NCBI GenBank assembly: GCA_963741055.1
Contig: CAVUGU010000002.1
Span: 147,530 to 211,529, forward strand
DNA from: Bog-756 sp963741055
Lineage (GTDB): Bacteria; Actinomycetota; Acidimicrobiia; Acidimicrobiales; RAAP-2
Length of the DNA stretch: 64,000 bases
Direction of reading: 5' to 3'
The translations under genes and the position numbers were made by a program. The notes under the pieces were generated by a model. That model worked only from the letters and a program-made list of their open reading frames with translations. It searched no databases and had not been told where the DNA came from. Of the stretch, positions 1-8,939 are shown piece after piece (the first letter of the stretch is position 1; each line of letters starts with the position of its first letter).

Positions 1-409
1 GCGGAGCGCGTCCCAGGTCGCGACGAACCGGTCGCCATTGACCGCGGCGACTGCGGCATCGGCCGCGGTACGGGCATCCGCCGCGAGCAGATCGGCGAGC
101 ACGCCCGCCACGTCACCGACGAATCGCTGGCCGACCTTCGCCGACCGTCCGCGCTCCCAGAGGTCGGGGGGAAGCCCCCGCCAGGGAGCCGCACCCGCGG
201 CGGAAGCGAGATTGGGCTCGTCGACACGGCGCAGCGCGTCGTCGAAACCCCACCGCAGCGAGCCCTGCGGGCTCAGACGGTCGAAGGCAGCGAGCAGCTC
301 GCGCTCGTCGGGCTCGAGCTCCTGGTCGTGCGACGCGTGCCCGCGGTCGTCCGATCCGATGCCCTTGCCGTCTTCAGATTCGGTCGAGTCGCCAGCCGTC
401 GTCGCTCAC
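1..409 (-). CDS. Hypothetical protein, partial, with a probable frameshift
   Basis: Only the start of this gene is in the window; its 3' part runs off the left edge. A GTG at 407-409 overlaps the TGA stop of the upstream glycosyltransferase (GTGA), the same junction used throughout this cluster. That reading stops after about 11 codons. The neighbouring frame continues without a stop to base 1, and reads as an acidic start followed by ELLAAFDRLSPQG and later GDVAGVLADLLAADART. I therefore infer one frame break around 370-380. I do not recognise a domain. Its position last in a glycosyltransferase/methyltransferase operon suggests a role in glycan assembly or modification, but that is only context. 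Confidence 0.45.
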
Positions 410-1653
410 CCCTTCCGGACGTACTCGGCACCGCCAGTCGGCACGACGAGCCGTGCCGAGCGCAGTGGTGCCCGGTGGCCGCGGGCGACGACCTCCTCGA
501 GGAACGCGGTGTAGCGGTCGATGATCGCCGGCCAACGGTAGTGGCGGGAGGTGTACCGGTGCCCGGCCACCGCCAGCCTCCGTCGCAGGGCCGAGTCGCT
601 GGTCAACCGGTCGACCGCAGCCTCGAAGGAGCGGAACGAGTCGAACCAGAGCCCGCCACCCGATCGCCGGACGTGCTCCATGGTCGCCGCGCACGCGGCG
701 TTGACGAGGACCGGCACGTCGACCGTCCAGGCCTCGAGCAGCACCAGCGAGAAGGACTCATAGGCAGACGGCGTCACCATTGCGCAGGCGCCGGCCAGGA
801 TGTCCCACTTGTCCGACTCGGAGACCGTCCCGGTGACCACCACGTCGGGATGGTCGGGCGCTTTGTCGGACACCGGTCCGACGAAGGCCAGGGCCAGATC
901 CGTTGGGTGCCGCTCCTTGTAGGCGGCGAAGTAGTCAGCCAGCATGCCGCAGCCCTTGTGCTCGTCGACCCGTCCCAGATAGCAGAGGTAGGGCCGGTCG
1001 GAGAGCCCGAGCAGGTCCCCTCCGGCCCGACCGGTTCCGGCGGGTTCGTCGACGCCGAGGCCGAGCACCAGTTGCGGGCGAGCCCCGACCCGGAAGACGT
1101 GCTCCATCAGGTCGCGCTCCGCACGGGTGTGGTACACGAAGCCGTCGAGGTCCGAGAAGCTGCGCCGGAACGCCCGCAGATAGAGCGCGGGCTCGTCGTG
1201 AGCGGCCGGATGGAGCACGGTCGGCACCGGCGACACCGCGATGGCGTCGACCGTGGTCGCGAAGAGGTACGGGTAGCAGGCGAGCGCGTCGGAACGCGTG
1301 GCGGCGACCGCGTCCACGAGCTCCGGGCAGAGCGGACCGTTGAGTGCGATCCACCGCCGACCCTCCTCGAGGGAGGCGGTGGTCGGCGAGACCCGCAGAC
1401 GTCCGTCGAGCTCGAAGTAGTCGAGCAGGCGTCGGGTCGCGGTCGGGAAGCGGTGCACGGTGACGCCGTTGATCGTCGAAGTGCCAGCCGGCTCGACGTT
1501 CTCCCACGTCAGGTGGTCGAGTGCGCAACTGGTCAGGACCTCGACCTCCCAACCGGGCTGTCGGCCGAGCCGTTCGGCCAGCATGCGCGCCGCGGTCTCG
1601 GCCCCACCGATGACTTCGGTGCCATAACGCGGGGTCACGAAGGTGAGCCTCAT
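406..1653 (-). CDS. Glycosyltransferase, GT4 family (415 aa)
   Basis: A GT-B fold retaining glycosyltransferase that would move a sugar from a nucleotide donor onto a surface glycan or lipid acceptor in the cytoplasm. The N-terminus carries the typical acceptor-domain loop GGAETAA (residues 16-22). The C-terminal half has YLGRVDEHKG, a donor-domain start, and PSAYESFSLVLLEAW, the GT4 E-x7-E region that binds the donor sugar phosphate. Its length is normal for the family. The ATG at 1653 overlaps the TGA of the upstream glycosyltransferase (ATGA), so translation is likely coupled. Donor and acceptor cannot be read from the sequence. Confidence 0.88.
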   Translation of the reverse strand: MRLTFVTPRYGTEVIGGAETAARMLAERLGRQPGWEVEVLTSCALDHLTWENVEPAGTSTINGVTVHRFPTATRRLLDYFELDGRLRVSPTTASLEEGRRWIALNGPLCPELVDAVAATRSDALACYPYLFATTVDAIAVSPVPTVLHPAAHDEPALYLRAFRRSFSDLDGFVYHTRAERDLMEHVFRVGARPQLVLGLGVDEPAGTGRAGGDLLGLSDRPYLCYLGRVDEHKGCGMLADYFAAYKERHPTDLALAFVGPVSDKAPDHPDVVVTGTVSESDKWDILAGACAMVTPSAYESFSLVLLEAWTVDVPVLVNAACAATMEHVRRSGGGLWFDSFRSFEAAVDRLTSDSALRRRLAVAGHRYTSRHYRWPAIIDRYTAFLEEVVARGHRAPLRSARLVVPTGGAEYVRKG

Positions 1654-2744
1654 ACCGTCGCCCGTCGTACACCCTCGAGGGCACCGAGCACTTCGACGAA
1701 GCGCGCGCGGGTCGTCTCCGGCGAGAAGGCGGCGAGTCGCTGTCGGCCGGCCGCCGACAGCGAGCTCGCGAGCACCGGATCGCGTGCCACCCGGGCGACG
1801 GACGTGGCGACGACACTCGGTCGCTTCGAGTCGAGAAGGAGACCCGCGCCCCCGAGCGTCTCCCCCACCGCGCCGGCGTCGTAGGCCACGATCGGCAGCC
1901 CCGAGGCCATGGCCTCGAGGAGCGGGATGCAGAACCCTTCGTGCTCCGAGAGGCAGACGAAGACGTCGGCCTCCGCGTACCAGGCGGCGAGCTCCGCGTG
2001 GGTCAGATCCTCCCCGTGTCGGATCGCGTCGCGAAGGCCGAGCTCCTCCGCGAAGTCGAAGATCGCCCGGGCGTAGTTCGGGGTGATCGAGGGCCCGACC
2101 AGGTGGAGCTGCGCCTCGGGGTCGAACCAGCGTCGATAGAGCAGCAGAGCCTCGACCAGGTCGTGCTGCGACTTGTTCGGAGAGAGCCGGCCGACGAACA
2201 AGAGGACGGTCGACGACCCGTGCGACGTGGCGAGCCGCGCCCGTTCGGACTCGTCGGCCGGACCGCACATCTGCTCGGTGTCGACGATGATCGGCACCAC
2301 CGTCGTCGACCGGCATCCCATCGCCTCGAGCTCCCCTGCGTTGAAGGCCGAATCCGCGATGCCGAGCACCGCGCGCGGCGCCAGGGCCGCGGCTTGCTCG
2401 CGGGCGAGCGCGACCTTGTCGCGGGTGTGCTCCTCCCAGCCGTCGTAGAACGAGGCCGGGGTGATGTTGTGGTAGTCGAGGACCAGCGGTTCGTCGCGGC
2501 CGAGGAGGAACTCGGCGATCGGCGAGGCCGTGCTCAATTGATAGAGCAGGACGTCACCGGGCTTCGCGCGCTCGGGATAGCGCTCGAAGTAGGTGGCCTC
2601 GCTCCAGAGGTCGTCGTGGGCCGCCTCGACGTAGACCTCCGAGTCCCACCCGGCGTCGCGCAGCGCATCCCGGAGGGCCAGGGTGTGATCGCCGGTCGCG
2701 TCCCGTGGCAGCAGTGCCGGGACGAACTGGTGGACCGCGATCAC
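1650..2744 (-). CDS. Glycosyltransferase, GT4 family (364 aa)
   Basis: A second GT4 enzyme, distinct from its neighbour. It starts with GTG at 2744, overlapping the TGA of the methyltransferase upstream (GTGA), and ends with an ATGA overlap into the next gene. The mature start reads VIAVHQFVPALLPRDATGDH, typical of GT-B N-domains. LFVGRLSPNKSQHDL begins the donor domain, and SEHEGFCIPLLEAMASGLP is the classic GT4 nucleotide-sugar motif with both glutamates present. Two GT4 enzymes plus a methyltransferase in one overlapping operon suggest a short, methylated glycan chain. Substrates are unknown. Confidence 0.88.
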   Translation of the reverse strand: MIAVHQFVPALLPRDATGDHTLALRDALRDAGWDSEVYVEAAHDDLWSEATYFERYPERAKPGDVLLYQLSTASPIAEFLLGRDEPLVLDYHNITPASFYDGWEEHTRDKVALAREQAAALAPRAVLGIADSAFNAGELEAMGCRSTTVVPIIVDTEQMCGPADESERARLATSHGSSTVLLFVGRLSPNKSQHDLVEALLLYRRWFDPEAQLHLVGPSITPNYARAIFDFAEELGLRDAIRHGEDLTHAELAAWYAEADVFVCLSEHEGFCIPLLEAMASGLPIVAYDAGAVGETLGGAGLLLDSKRPSVVATSVARVARDPVLASSLSAAGRQRLAAFSPETTRARFVEVLGALEGVRRATV

Positions 2745-3868
2745 CGCTCCCGGACGGCGACCAGCACGTACTCGGCCGGACCGAGCAGCAAGGCATTGAC
2801 CGCGTCGATCGCCGCGTTCAGGGCGGCTGCCTGTTCGCCGGTCGCGGCGACCCGATCGAGGCGCTGATCCCCGCCCCCGAAGGTGACCTCCGTCTTCGAA
2901 AAGCCGCGCTCGCTGAGAAGATGAACCCAGGTCTCGAGGTGCAGGGGTCGGCCGGGCGCGAGGTCGGTCAGCACGTGACCGGAGTTGCGGGCCCACGCTT
3001 CCGGCGTCGCCGACTGCACGACCAGCACTCCTTCGAGCGCGAGGCGGGACGACACCAGGTCGATCAACCGCTCGCGCTCCCCTGGGTCGAGCCACTGGAT
3101 CGACCCGCTGAGCACGAGCCCGGCGAGCGCCTCGTCGGCGACCACCTCGAGGTGGTCGAGGACGCCCTCGGCCCGCACGTCGAGGCCGCGGTCGGCGGCG
3201 AGCTCGACGTCCGGCTCGGCCGGATCCACTCCGTAGGCGTCCACACCGGCCGCAAGCAACGCGTCGAGGAGGCCGCCCGTCCCGCACTCGGCCTGGAGGA
3301 CCCGACCGCGGACGCCGTCCATGGCCGCGACCGCCACCGGTGACCACCACTGGGTCCCGGGGTCGACCCGTGGTACCGCGCTCGGGGGCAGCTTCGGCGT
3401 CCGTTGTGCCTCGACCGCCGCCTCGAGATCCTCGACGTGGTCCACCAACACGTGGAACATCCGCGAGACCGCCCAGGCGAACTTGACGACCTGGTGGACG
3501 ATGAAGCCGATGTACCAGCCGAGCGCTTTGCTGATCGTGCGCTTGACCAGTCCGCCGAGCGCCTTCTGCGACGCGGTCGGGACCGCAGTGTCGACGTACG
3601 CCGAACCGTCGACGAGGGCGAGCGTCTCGCGGAGACGGGCCTTCCCCTGGAGTCCGACCGGCGAGAACTCGAGGAACAACTCGTCGAGCTCGCGCTCGAG
3701 GCCGGCGGGAAGATCGCCCGACGCACGCCGGCGGCGCACCTCGGCGTCGATCTCGGCCATCACCTGGGTCAGGTAGTCGACCTGCTCGACTCCTTCGAGC
3801 TCCTCGCGCGCCGACTCCTCCCGCTCGACCGCGGCGGCCGGGGGCGTCTGCGACTGCGTGGGCGGCAC
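2741..3868 (-). CDS. SAM-dependent methyltransferase with a helical N-terminal extension (375 aa)
   Basis: The C-terminal half is a class I methyltransferase: VLQAECGTGGLLDALLAAG is a motif I variant, followed by AYGVDPAEPDVE with the acidic ribose-binding position. The first 170 residues are charged and helical (EREESAREELEGVEQVD and similar), likely a coiled coil or partner-binding region. It heads the glycosyltransferase operon and may cap or methylate the glycan. I chose the GTG at 3868 because a TATAGT box lies exactly six bases upstream, fitting a leaderless transcript; an in-frame GTG at 3889 is the alternative. The substrate is unknown. Confidence 0.8.
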   Translation of the reverse strand: MPPTQSQTPPAAAVEREESAREELEGVEQVDYLTQVMAEIDAEVRRRRASGDLPAGLERELDELFLEFSPVGLQGKARLRETLALVDGSAYVDTAVPTASQKALGGLVKRTISKALGWYIGFIVHQVVKFAWAVSRMFHVLVDHVEDLEAAVEAQRTPKLPPSAVPRVDPGTQWWSPVAVAAMDGVRGRVLQAECGTGGLLDALLAAGVDAYGVDPAEPDVELAADRGLDVRAEGVLDHLEVVADEALAGLVLSGSIQWLDPGERERLIDLVSSRLALEGVLVVQSATPEAWARNSGHVLTDLAPGRPLHLETWVHLLSERGFSKTEVTFGGGDQRLDRVAATGEQAAALNAAIDAVNALLLGPAEYVLVAVRER

Positions 3869-3874
3869 AGCAGG

Positions 3875-3880
3875 ACTATA
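3875..3880 (-). promoter_or_regulatory. -10 box TATAGT, leaderless promoter of the glycan operon
   Basis: On the minus strand TATAGT is followed by six bases (cctgct) and then the GTG at 3868. A transcript starting at or next to the start codon would have no leader or Shine-Dalgarno sequence. The same spacing recurs at several other genes in this window. I see no clear -35 element. Confidence 0.5.
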
Positions 3881-3995
3881 GCGAGGCACCCCTTCGCCTC
3901 CGTGCTCCTACCGGCATCTCCGAGCACCTCCGATCGCCTCGGGACACCCCCGAAACCCGGTTCGGCGCCGGTGGCGAATTAGCATCGAGGACCGC

Positions 3996-4077
3996 GCGGG
4001 TGTGGCGGAACTGGCAGACGCGCCGGGCTTAGGACCCGGTCCCTTCGGGGGTGGGAGTTCGAGTCTCCCCGCCCGCA
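3996..4077 (+). tRNA. tRNA-Leu (anticodon UAG)
   Basis: The acceptor stem GCGGGTG (3996-4002) pairs with CGCCCGC (4070-4076), followed by discriminator A. The anticodon stem CCGGG/CCCGG (4023-4027 and 4035-4039) holds the loop CTTAGGA with anticodon TAG at 4030-4032, reading CUN leucine codons. A class II variable arm (TCCCTTCGGGGG) and a T-loop containing GTTCGAGTC follow. CCA is not encoded. It lies between the glycan operon and the converging FUSC gene, only six bases from the latter's stop codon. No attachment site or integrase was seen beside it. Confidence 0.95.
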
Positions 4078-4083
4078 CGCCGC

Positions 4084-6405
4084 TCAGACCAGGCTCGCGT
4101 GCCGGCGGCGGGCCGCGAAGAGCTCGGCGGCGCCCGCAAGATCGTCCTGCACCTCTCGCTGGGACTCGAGCAGCTGATCGGCCCAGAGCATGCGGAGGAC
4201 CACCCGCAGCTGGTCGCGGCGCTGGCGGACGCGCGCCTCGTCGAGCGCCTCCCGCAGCACTTGGTGGAGCGTCGGATCGTGCTGCTCCGCGGGCTCGAGC
4301 GAGTCTCGCCGGCCGGCGAGCAACTCTGCGAACCCTTCGTACCATCGATGACTGGCGGCGTAGGCGTCGCGCAGCACCGCTGCCGCGACGTCCACCGACT
4401 CGAGGTCGGGACTCCCCGCGCCGAGACGTACGGGCGGCAGGCTGGCCAAGGTGTAGGCACCCAACCGGATGCGGTTGGCTCCGGTGAAGAGCTTGGTCGC
4501 CGTGTCGATGGGCACCACCTTGGTGCCACGCTCACCGAGGAACTGGCGGAACGCGTCGTCGAGGCGCAGGTAGGCGCGATGGGCGGTTCGGAACGCCGGC
4601 GCGGTGTCCACCCCCTCGGAGCTCACCAGACTGTTCACCGCGTCCGAGAGGTACCCGGAGTTGGCAACGAAGGCGTCGGCCAGTGCACGTCCGAATGCGG
4701 CGGTCGCGCCGCGAGGCCAGAAGAGCAGCCCGACGACGACGCTCACTGCACAGCCGATCGCCACGTCCTCGATCCGGGTGAGCCCGACCCGCCACCCCGA
4801 GGGCTGGATGATGTTGAAGAGGATGACGACCATCACGGTGAACCCGGCCTGGCCGGCGGCAAAGGAAATCATCGAGGGCGCCATCCCGGCCACCAGGACG
4901 GCGATGGGGAGCAGCACCCAGAGCGCAACCGAATGGGAGCCGATCCCGACCAGCAGCAGCGAGCCGATCACGAATCCGACTGCGGTCCCCCCGATCGCCC
5001 GCAAAGCGGTGGAACCGGTCCCGAGGGCGTTCGAACGCAGGACCGCGAGCGTCCCGAGGACGACCCAGAACGCGTGCTGGACGTTCGTCGCCTCGGCGAC
5101 CGCGACGGCGAGCGCCAAGCCGGCGGCTCCGCGCACCGAGTTGCGGAACCAGACCGACTCGAAGGAGAGGTGGCTCCTGATTCGCGAGAGGCCGAGTGCC
5201 GGCGCAGGGCCGACTCCATCGGTCGGCTCGAGCGTGCCGGTCGGCTCCTCCCCGGCGGTCTCGAGCGCCGTGTCCGCCACCATCGAGGTGGCGACGCCGA
5301 GCGCGCGTGCGTGGAAGGCGGGATCGAGCAGGGTCTCGATGCCGGCGTCGGGTTCCCGGAGCGCGCCCGGGCGCTCCACCTCGAGTGGCTCGCCGGACGC
5401 GAGCATCCTCGACACCTCGGCGTCGAGCTCGTGGCGGACCAGTTGGTGGAGCCGCACGGTCGACGCCCGCACCTCTTCGTCGACCGGCGTCGCACCGTTT
5501 TCGGGTACCCGCCCGTCACGGACCAGTCGGGCACTCGACTGCAGGGTCGCCGCGACGCCTCCGAGGATCCGTCGGACCGAAGGGCGGTCGACGTCGCGGG
5601 TGCTTTGCGTCTCCAACACCGCGTTCTCTGCGAGCCACTCGGTCCGGCCGACCAACTTCGCCAAGGCCATCGCGGTCAGAGAGGCGCCGGTGGGCGGGTA
5701 GGGGGTCGACCCGAAGGACGCCTGCAGCTCGGCCACCTCGGTGTCCATCGTCGTCTTGGCCGCGGTGTTGCGGTCGCCTTCGACGTGGGCCGTCGCGACC
5801 CCGGCTACCGCGGAGAGGGTGGCCGACAGCTGACGGCGCAACCGGTCGTGCCAGTGGACCGGCCAGATCAGGAGGCAGGCGGGGATCGCGGCGGCCGCGG
5901 CGAGTACGAAGCCGACGATCCGTGGGCCGATCTCAGCGACCGGTGCGGCCACCGCCACCGGGAGCACGAAGGTCAACAGCGCGGCGGTCGACGCGGTCGC
6001 GGCCTGCGGCGCGACGATCCCCGCGAAGAGGACGACGAAGCCGACCACCGCCATGGCGACCACGGCCAGCACCTCGTGGGTCGACGCGGCGGTCCCGATG
6101 GTCACGAACACCACGCCGGTGGCGAACAATGCCAGGTAGGAGAGGAGGCGGGTCCGGGGTGGGCCTGCGAAGTCGACGAACAGCATCAGTGCGAACGAAC
6201 CGAAGGAAGCGAACAGGCTCACCTGCGGATCGGAGAATGCGAAGTGAGCGATGGCGAAGATGCCGGATACGACGACCGCGGCCCGGACCGACCGCTTGGT
6301 GGCGACGAGCCCGGGATCCTTCGCCCGGAACCAGCTCGTGACCCGCGAGCGCGCGGAGCTCGCGGGTCGGTCCGCCGTTTGGGTCACCAATCCAGGATCG
6401 GGCAC
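4084..6405 (-). CDS. FUSC family inner-membrane protein (about 773 aa)
   Basis: A large membrane protein of the fusaric acid resistance / YccS-like superfamily, proposed to export aromatic acids or other amphipathic compounds. It has two hydrophobic blocks: residues around 40-190 (for example GIFAIAHFAFSDPQVSLFAS, VVAMAVVGFVVLFAGIVAPQ) and around 410-560 (GAAGLALAVAVAEATNVQHA, HSVALWVLLPIAVLVAGMAP). They are separated and followed by soluble helical regions, the duplicated layout usual for the family. I chose the GTG at 6405 because GGGGAG lies nine bases upstream; a GTG at 6387 is also possible. The gene stands alone, so the substrate is not indicated. Confidence 0.82.
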   Translation of the reverse strand: MPDPGLVTQTADRPASSARSRVTSWFRAKDPGLVATKRSVRAAVVVSGIFAIAHFAFSDPQVSLFASFGSFALMLFVDFAGPPRTRLLSYLALFATGVVFVTIGTAASTHEVLAVVAMAVVGFVVLFAGIVAPQAATASTAALLTFVLPVAVAAPVAEIGPRIVGFVLAAAAAIPACLLIWPVHWHDRLRRQLSATLSAVAGVATAHVEGDRNTAAKTTMDTEVAELQASFGSTPYPPTGASLTAMALAKLVGRTEWLAENAVLETQSTRDVDRPSVRRILGGVAATLQSSARLVRDGRVPENGATPVDEEVRASTVRLHQLVRHELDAEVSRMLASGEPLEVERPGALREPDAGIETLLDPAFHARALGVATSMVADTALETAGEEPTGTLEPTDGVGPAPALGLSRIRSHLSFESVWFRNSVRGAAGLALAVAVAEATNVQHAFWVVLGTLAVLRSNALGTGSTALRAIGGTAVGFVIGSLLLVGIGSHSVALWVLLPIAVLVAGMAPSMISFAAGQAGFTVMVVILFNIIQPSGWRVGLTRIEDVAIGCAVSVVVGLLFWPRGATAAFGRALADAFVANSGYLSDAVNSLVSSEGVDTAPAFRTAHRAYLRLDDAFRQFLGERGTKVVPIDTATKLFTGANRIRLGAYTLASLPPVRLGAGSPDLESVDVAAAVLRDAYAASHRWYEGFAELLAGRRDSLEPAEQHDPTLHQVLREALDEARVRQRRDQLRVVLRMLWADQLLESQREVQDDLAGAAELFAARRRHASLV

Positions 6406-6427
6406 CTGGCGGGTCTCCCCTCTTGGT

Positions 6428-7390
6428 TCAGAGCGGCTTCCTCGCCAGCACGGCGAGCAGGTAGCAGTTGTCGGCGTCGTAGTAGATGCCGTGGTTGGCA
6501 GCGAGCGCGGCGGGGTCGAAACGATCGGTGCGGGCACCGCCCCAGTTGAGGCCACGCTCGGTCAGCACCTCGAAGCCGGCAGCCGACAGCTTCGCCCGCA
6601 GCTCGGGAAGGGTGTACTCGACCTTGTGGTCGGGATCGATGAAATCGGGCTGTTGCAGACGACAGAGCCGGCCGTTCGGGGTGTCGACGGCGAGGTGACC
6701 TCCGGGGACGAGGACCCGGGCGGCTTCCGCGAGGACCACGTCGCCGTCGGCCTCGCTCACGTGCTCGATCGACTGTCCGCTGTAGACGAGATCCACCGAC
6801 TCGTCGGGCGCGAAGGCGAGGTCCGCCATCGAGCGGTACTCGTAGCGGACCCGCCCACGAGCGGTTTCCTCGGGTCCGAAGCGCTCGGACCGGTAGAGCG
6901 GATGACGATCGTCGGGCGGCAGATCGACGACGACCAGTTCGTCGAAGTCGTAGGGATAACCGAGGACGACCAGGGCGCCGCGCGGGTCGATGGTGTGGCC
7001 CCCACCGAGGTCGACGATCCTCCGTGCGGGCGGGAGCCCGATGATGAACTCTGCCCGGCTGGCGTGGAGCGAGCTGTGGAGGCTGGCCGCGCCGATCGGC
7101 ACCTGGTTCCGGAACTCGCTCGAGCAGCGGATTCGGTCGACCACGTCGTCGTGGGAGAGGATCCCCGACGCCATCGCATCGGCCTGCTCTGTCCAGGCGG
7201 GTTCGTCCGGCTCCCGTCGGAGCAGCACGTTGTAGGCCATGCGTACCGCTTCTCTCGGTGCCAGCTGCGCATAGGCCAGGCCGGCGAGCCGGCTGACCTC
7301 GCGACGCACCTTGCGATCGATGCGCCGCAGGTGGGGCGAGACCTTTCGCGTTCGTACCGGGCCGATGGCGGTGAACCTACCATCGGCCAT
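6428..7390 (-). CDS. DUF4214 domain plus class I methyltransferase (320 aa)
   Basis: The N-terminal 100 residues include LRREPDEPAWTEQADAMASG and HDDVVDRIRCSSEFRNQ, the pattern of DUF4214 repeats often attached to glycosyltransferases and surface-polysaccharide enzymes. The rest is a Methyltransf_11-like domain: RRIVDLGGGHTIDP (motif I), DLVYSGQSIEHVSEADGD (with the EHV signature after motif II) and AARVLVPGGHLAVDTPN. It ends 23 bases before the FUSC gene start. I use the ATG at 7390; an in-frame ATG at 7432 would add 14 residues. It likely modifies a glycan or lipid, but the substrate is unknown. Confidence 0.78.
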   Translation of the reverse strand: MADGRFTAIGPVRTRKVSPHLRRIDRKVRREVSRLAGLAYAQLAPREAVRMAYNVLLRREPDEPAWTEQADAMASGILSHDDVVDRIRCSSEFRNQVPIGAASLHSSLHASRAEFIIGLPPARRIVDLGGGHTIDPRGALVVLGYPYDFDELVVVDLPPDDRHPLYRSERFGPEETARGRVRYEYRSMADLAFAPDESVDLVYSGQSIEHVSEADGDVVLAEAARVLVPGGHLAVDTPNGRLCRLQQPDFIDPDHKVEYTLPELRAKLSAAGFEVLTERGLNWGGARTDRFDPAALAANHGIYYDADNCYLLAVLARKPL

Positions 7391-7497
7391 TCGGTCGCCC
7401 CGATCTTGCCGGAAGGGCCGCGCGTCGGACATGCTTCCCCGGTTCCGCTGCGGCCCCGGCCGCCGGCGGCGCTTCGAACCGGACACAGGAGGACGAC

Positions 7498-8400
7498 ATG
7501 GGAATGCTCGACGGCAAGGTGGCGATCGTCACCGGCGCTGGTCGCGGGATCGGCCGCGAGGAGGCGCTGCTGCTCGCATCCGAGGGCGCCAAGGTGATCG
7601 TCAACGACGTGGGCGCGTCCGTATCGGGCGAGGGAGGGGACAAGCATCCCGCCGAGGAAGTCGTCGAGCTGATCAAGAAGTCGGGCAGCGACGGCGCGGT
7701 CAACTCGTCGGACGTGAGCTCGTGGCAGGGCGCGAAGGATCTGATCGACCAGGCGGTGGACACCTTCGGCACGCTCGACATCCTGGTGAACAACGCCGGC
7801 ATCCTCCGGGACAAGATGAGCTTCAACATGGACGAGTCGGACTGGGACGACGTCATCCGAGTCCACCTGAAGGGCCACTTCGCGCCGTCGCACCACGCCG
7901 CGGTCTACTGGCGTGGGAAGTCGAAGGCCGGCGAGCCGGTCGCCGCGCACATCGTGAACACCGCGTCGGAGGCCGGTCTCTACGGGAACGCCGGCCAGGC
8001 GAACTACTCGGCGGCCAAGGCGGGCATCGCGTCGATGACCTGGGTGCTCGCCCGTGAGCTCGAGCGGTACGGGGTCACCGTCAACTCGATCTCGCCGAGG
8101 GCCCGGACCCGGATGACCGAGAACCTCTTCGGCGAGATGGCAAAGGCGAAGGAGGGGTTCGACGAATGGGATCCCCGCAACGTCGCGCAGCTGGTGACCT
8201 TCCTCGCCTCGGACGAGGCCTCCGACGTAACCGGTCAGAACTTCGTCGTCTTCGGCGGCAACGTGTGGGTGATGGGCGGGTTCCACCCGGTCGGGGAGAT
8301 CCGCCGGGATTCGATGTGGACCCCCTCGGAGCTGGCGAGCGCCAAGGGCGACCTGTTCAAGGGGATCTCGTCGGGCATCCCCAAGTTCAGCTTCTTCTAG
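7498..8400 (+). CDS. Short-chain dehydrogenase, 3-hydroxyacyl-CoA dehydrogenase type (300 aa)
   Basis: NAD(P)-dependent oxidoreductase resembling the dehydrogenase part of peroxisomal multifunctional enzyme 2 / 17-beta-HSD4, which oxidises 3-hydroxyacyl-CoA in beta-oxidation of fatty acids or steroid side chains. Visible are the cofactor motif TGAGRGIG (residues 13-20), NNAG, the catalytic serine in NTASEAG and YSAAK (Tyr-x3-Lys). The acyl-CoA role fits the MaoC hydratases and acyl-CoA dehydrogenases next door. Start chosen from AGGAGG five bases upstream of the ATG. The substrate chain is not determined. Confidence 0.85.
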   Translation: MGMLDGKVAIVTGAGRGIGREEALLLASEGAKVIVNDVGASVSGEGGDKHPAEEVVELIKKSGSDGAVNSSDVSSWQGAKDLIDQAVDTFGTLDILVNNAGILRDKMSFNMDESDWDDVIRVHLKGHFAPSHHAAVYWRGKSKAGEPVAAHIVNTASEAGLYGNAGQANYSAAKAGIASMTWVLARELERYGVTVNSISPRARTRMTENLFGEMAKAKEGFDEWDPRNVAQLVTFLASDEASDVTGQNFVVFGGNVWVMGGFHPVGEIRRDSMWTPSELASAKGDLFKGISSGIPKFSFF

Positions 8401-8438
8401 GAGCAGGAGGCTCTTCCCTCTCCGGCGGCCGCCGAGGG

Positions 8439-8870
8439 TCAGGCCCGAGTCGGGACGACCGCGGTCGCCTCGCCGACCACCTTCTCCTCGCCGGCCGCGT
8501 TGGCGAGCCGGACGTCGAGGTCGACCAGATGGTCGTCGCCTTCGACGCGCTTGGCCTTCACCACGATCTGGGTGCGAAGGTCTTCGTCCGGCCAGGTCTG
8601 CTTGGCGAAGCGGACCTGGAACCGGCGGACGTTGCCGATGCCCACGTAGTCGGTGAGGGCGGAGCCGAGGAAGCCCATCGAGAACATCCCGTGCCCGAAC
8701 ACGCTCGGCTGCCCGGCCGCGACCGCCAGGACCTCGTCGTGGTGCATCGGGTTGAAGTCGCCCGAGGCGCCCGCGTACCTCACCAGGTCGGTGCGGGTCA
8801 GCACGTGGGTTCGCACCGGAGCCTGGTCTCCTTCGGACACGTCCTCGAAGTACAGCGCGGCGTCACCCAT
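8439..8870 (-). CDS. MaoC family (R)-specific hydratase/dehydratase (143 aa)
   Basis: A single hot-dog domain protein. YAGASGDFNPMHHDE carries the hydratase-2 motif with the catalytic Asp and His, and PSVFGHGMFSMGFLGSAL is the following helix. It would hydrate 2-enoyl-CoA or dehydrate 3-hydroxyacyl substrates, probably working with the FAS1-like dehydratase domain protein at 12548-13048, since such half-size proteins commonly act as heterodimers. The ATG at 8870 has a GGAGG upstream. It converges with the SDR at 7498-8400 (38 bases apart) and follows the acyl-CoA dehydrogenase operon on the same strand. Confidence 0.85.
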   Translation of the reverse strand: MGDAALYFEDVSEGDQAPVRTHVLTRTDLVRYAGASGDFNPMHHDEVLAVAAGQPSVFGHGMFSMGFLGSALTDYVGIGNVRRFQVRFAKQTWPDEDLRTQIVVKAKRVEGDDHLVDLDVRLANAAGEEKVVGEATAVVPTRA

Positions 8871-8939
8871 CGGTCGGACCTCCGTCCTCGTGCTCGGCTC
8901 TCTCGATTCTCGCACACCCGGGCGTGCAGCTCCGCTGCC

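Noticed and set aside
328..1884. Long plus-strand open frame opposite the glycosyltransferases
   Set aside because: It is the complement of real genes in GC-rich DNA. Its translation is compositionally biased (R/G/V/E-rich, no domain), whereas the minus strand has GT4 motifs.
3996..4084. tRNA-Leu as an integration site for an island
   Set aside because: No integrase, no duplicate of the tRNA 3' end and no change in gene content or composition next to it.
4051..6549. 832-codon plus-strand open frame covering the FUSC gene
   Set aside because: Rich in R, G, D and H with no motif; the minus strand has clear transmembrane segments and a Shine-Dalgarno sequence. It also overlaps the tRNA.
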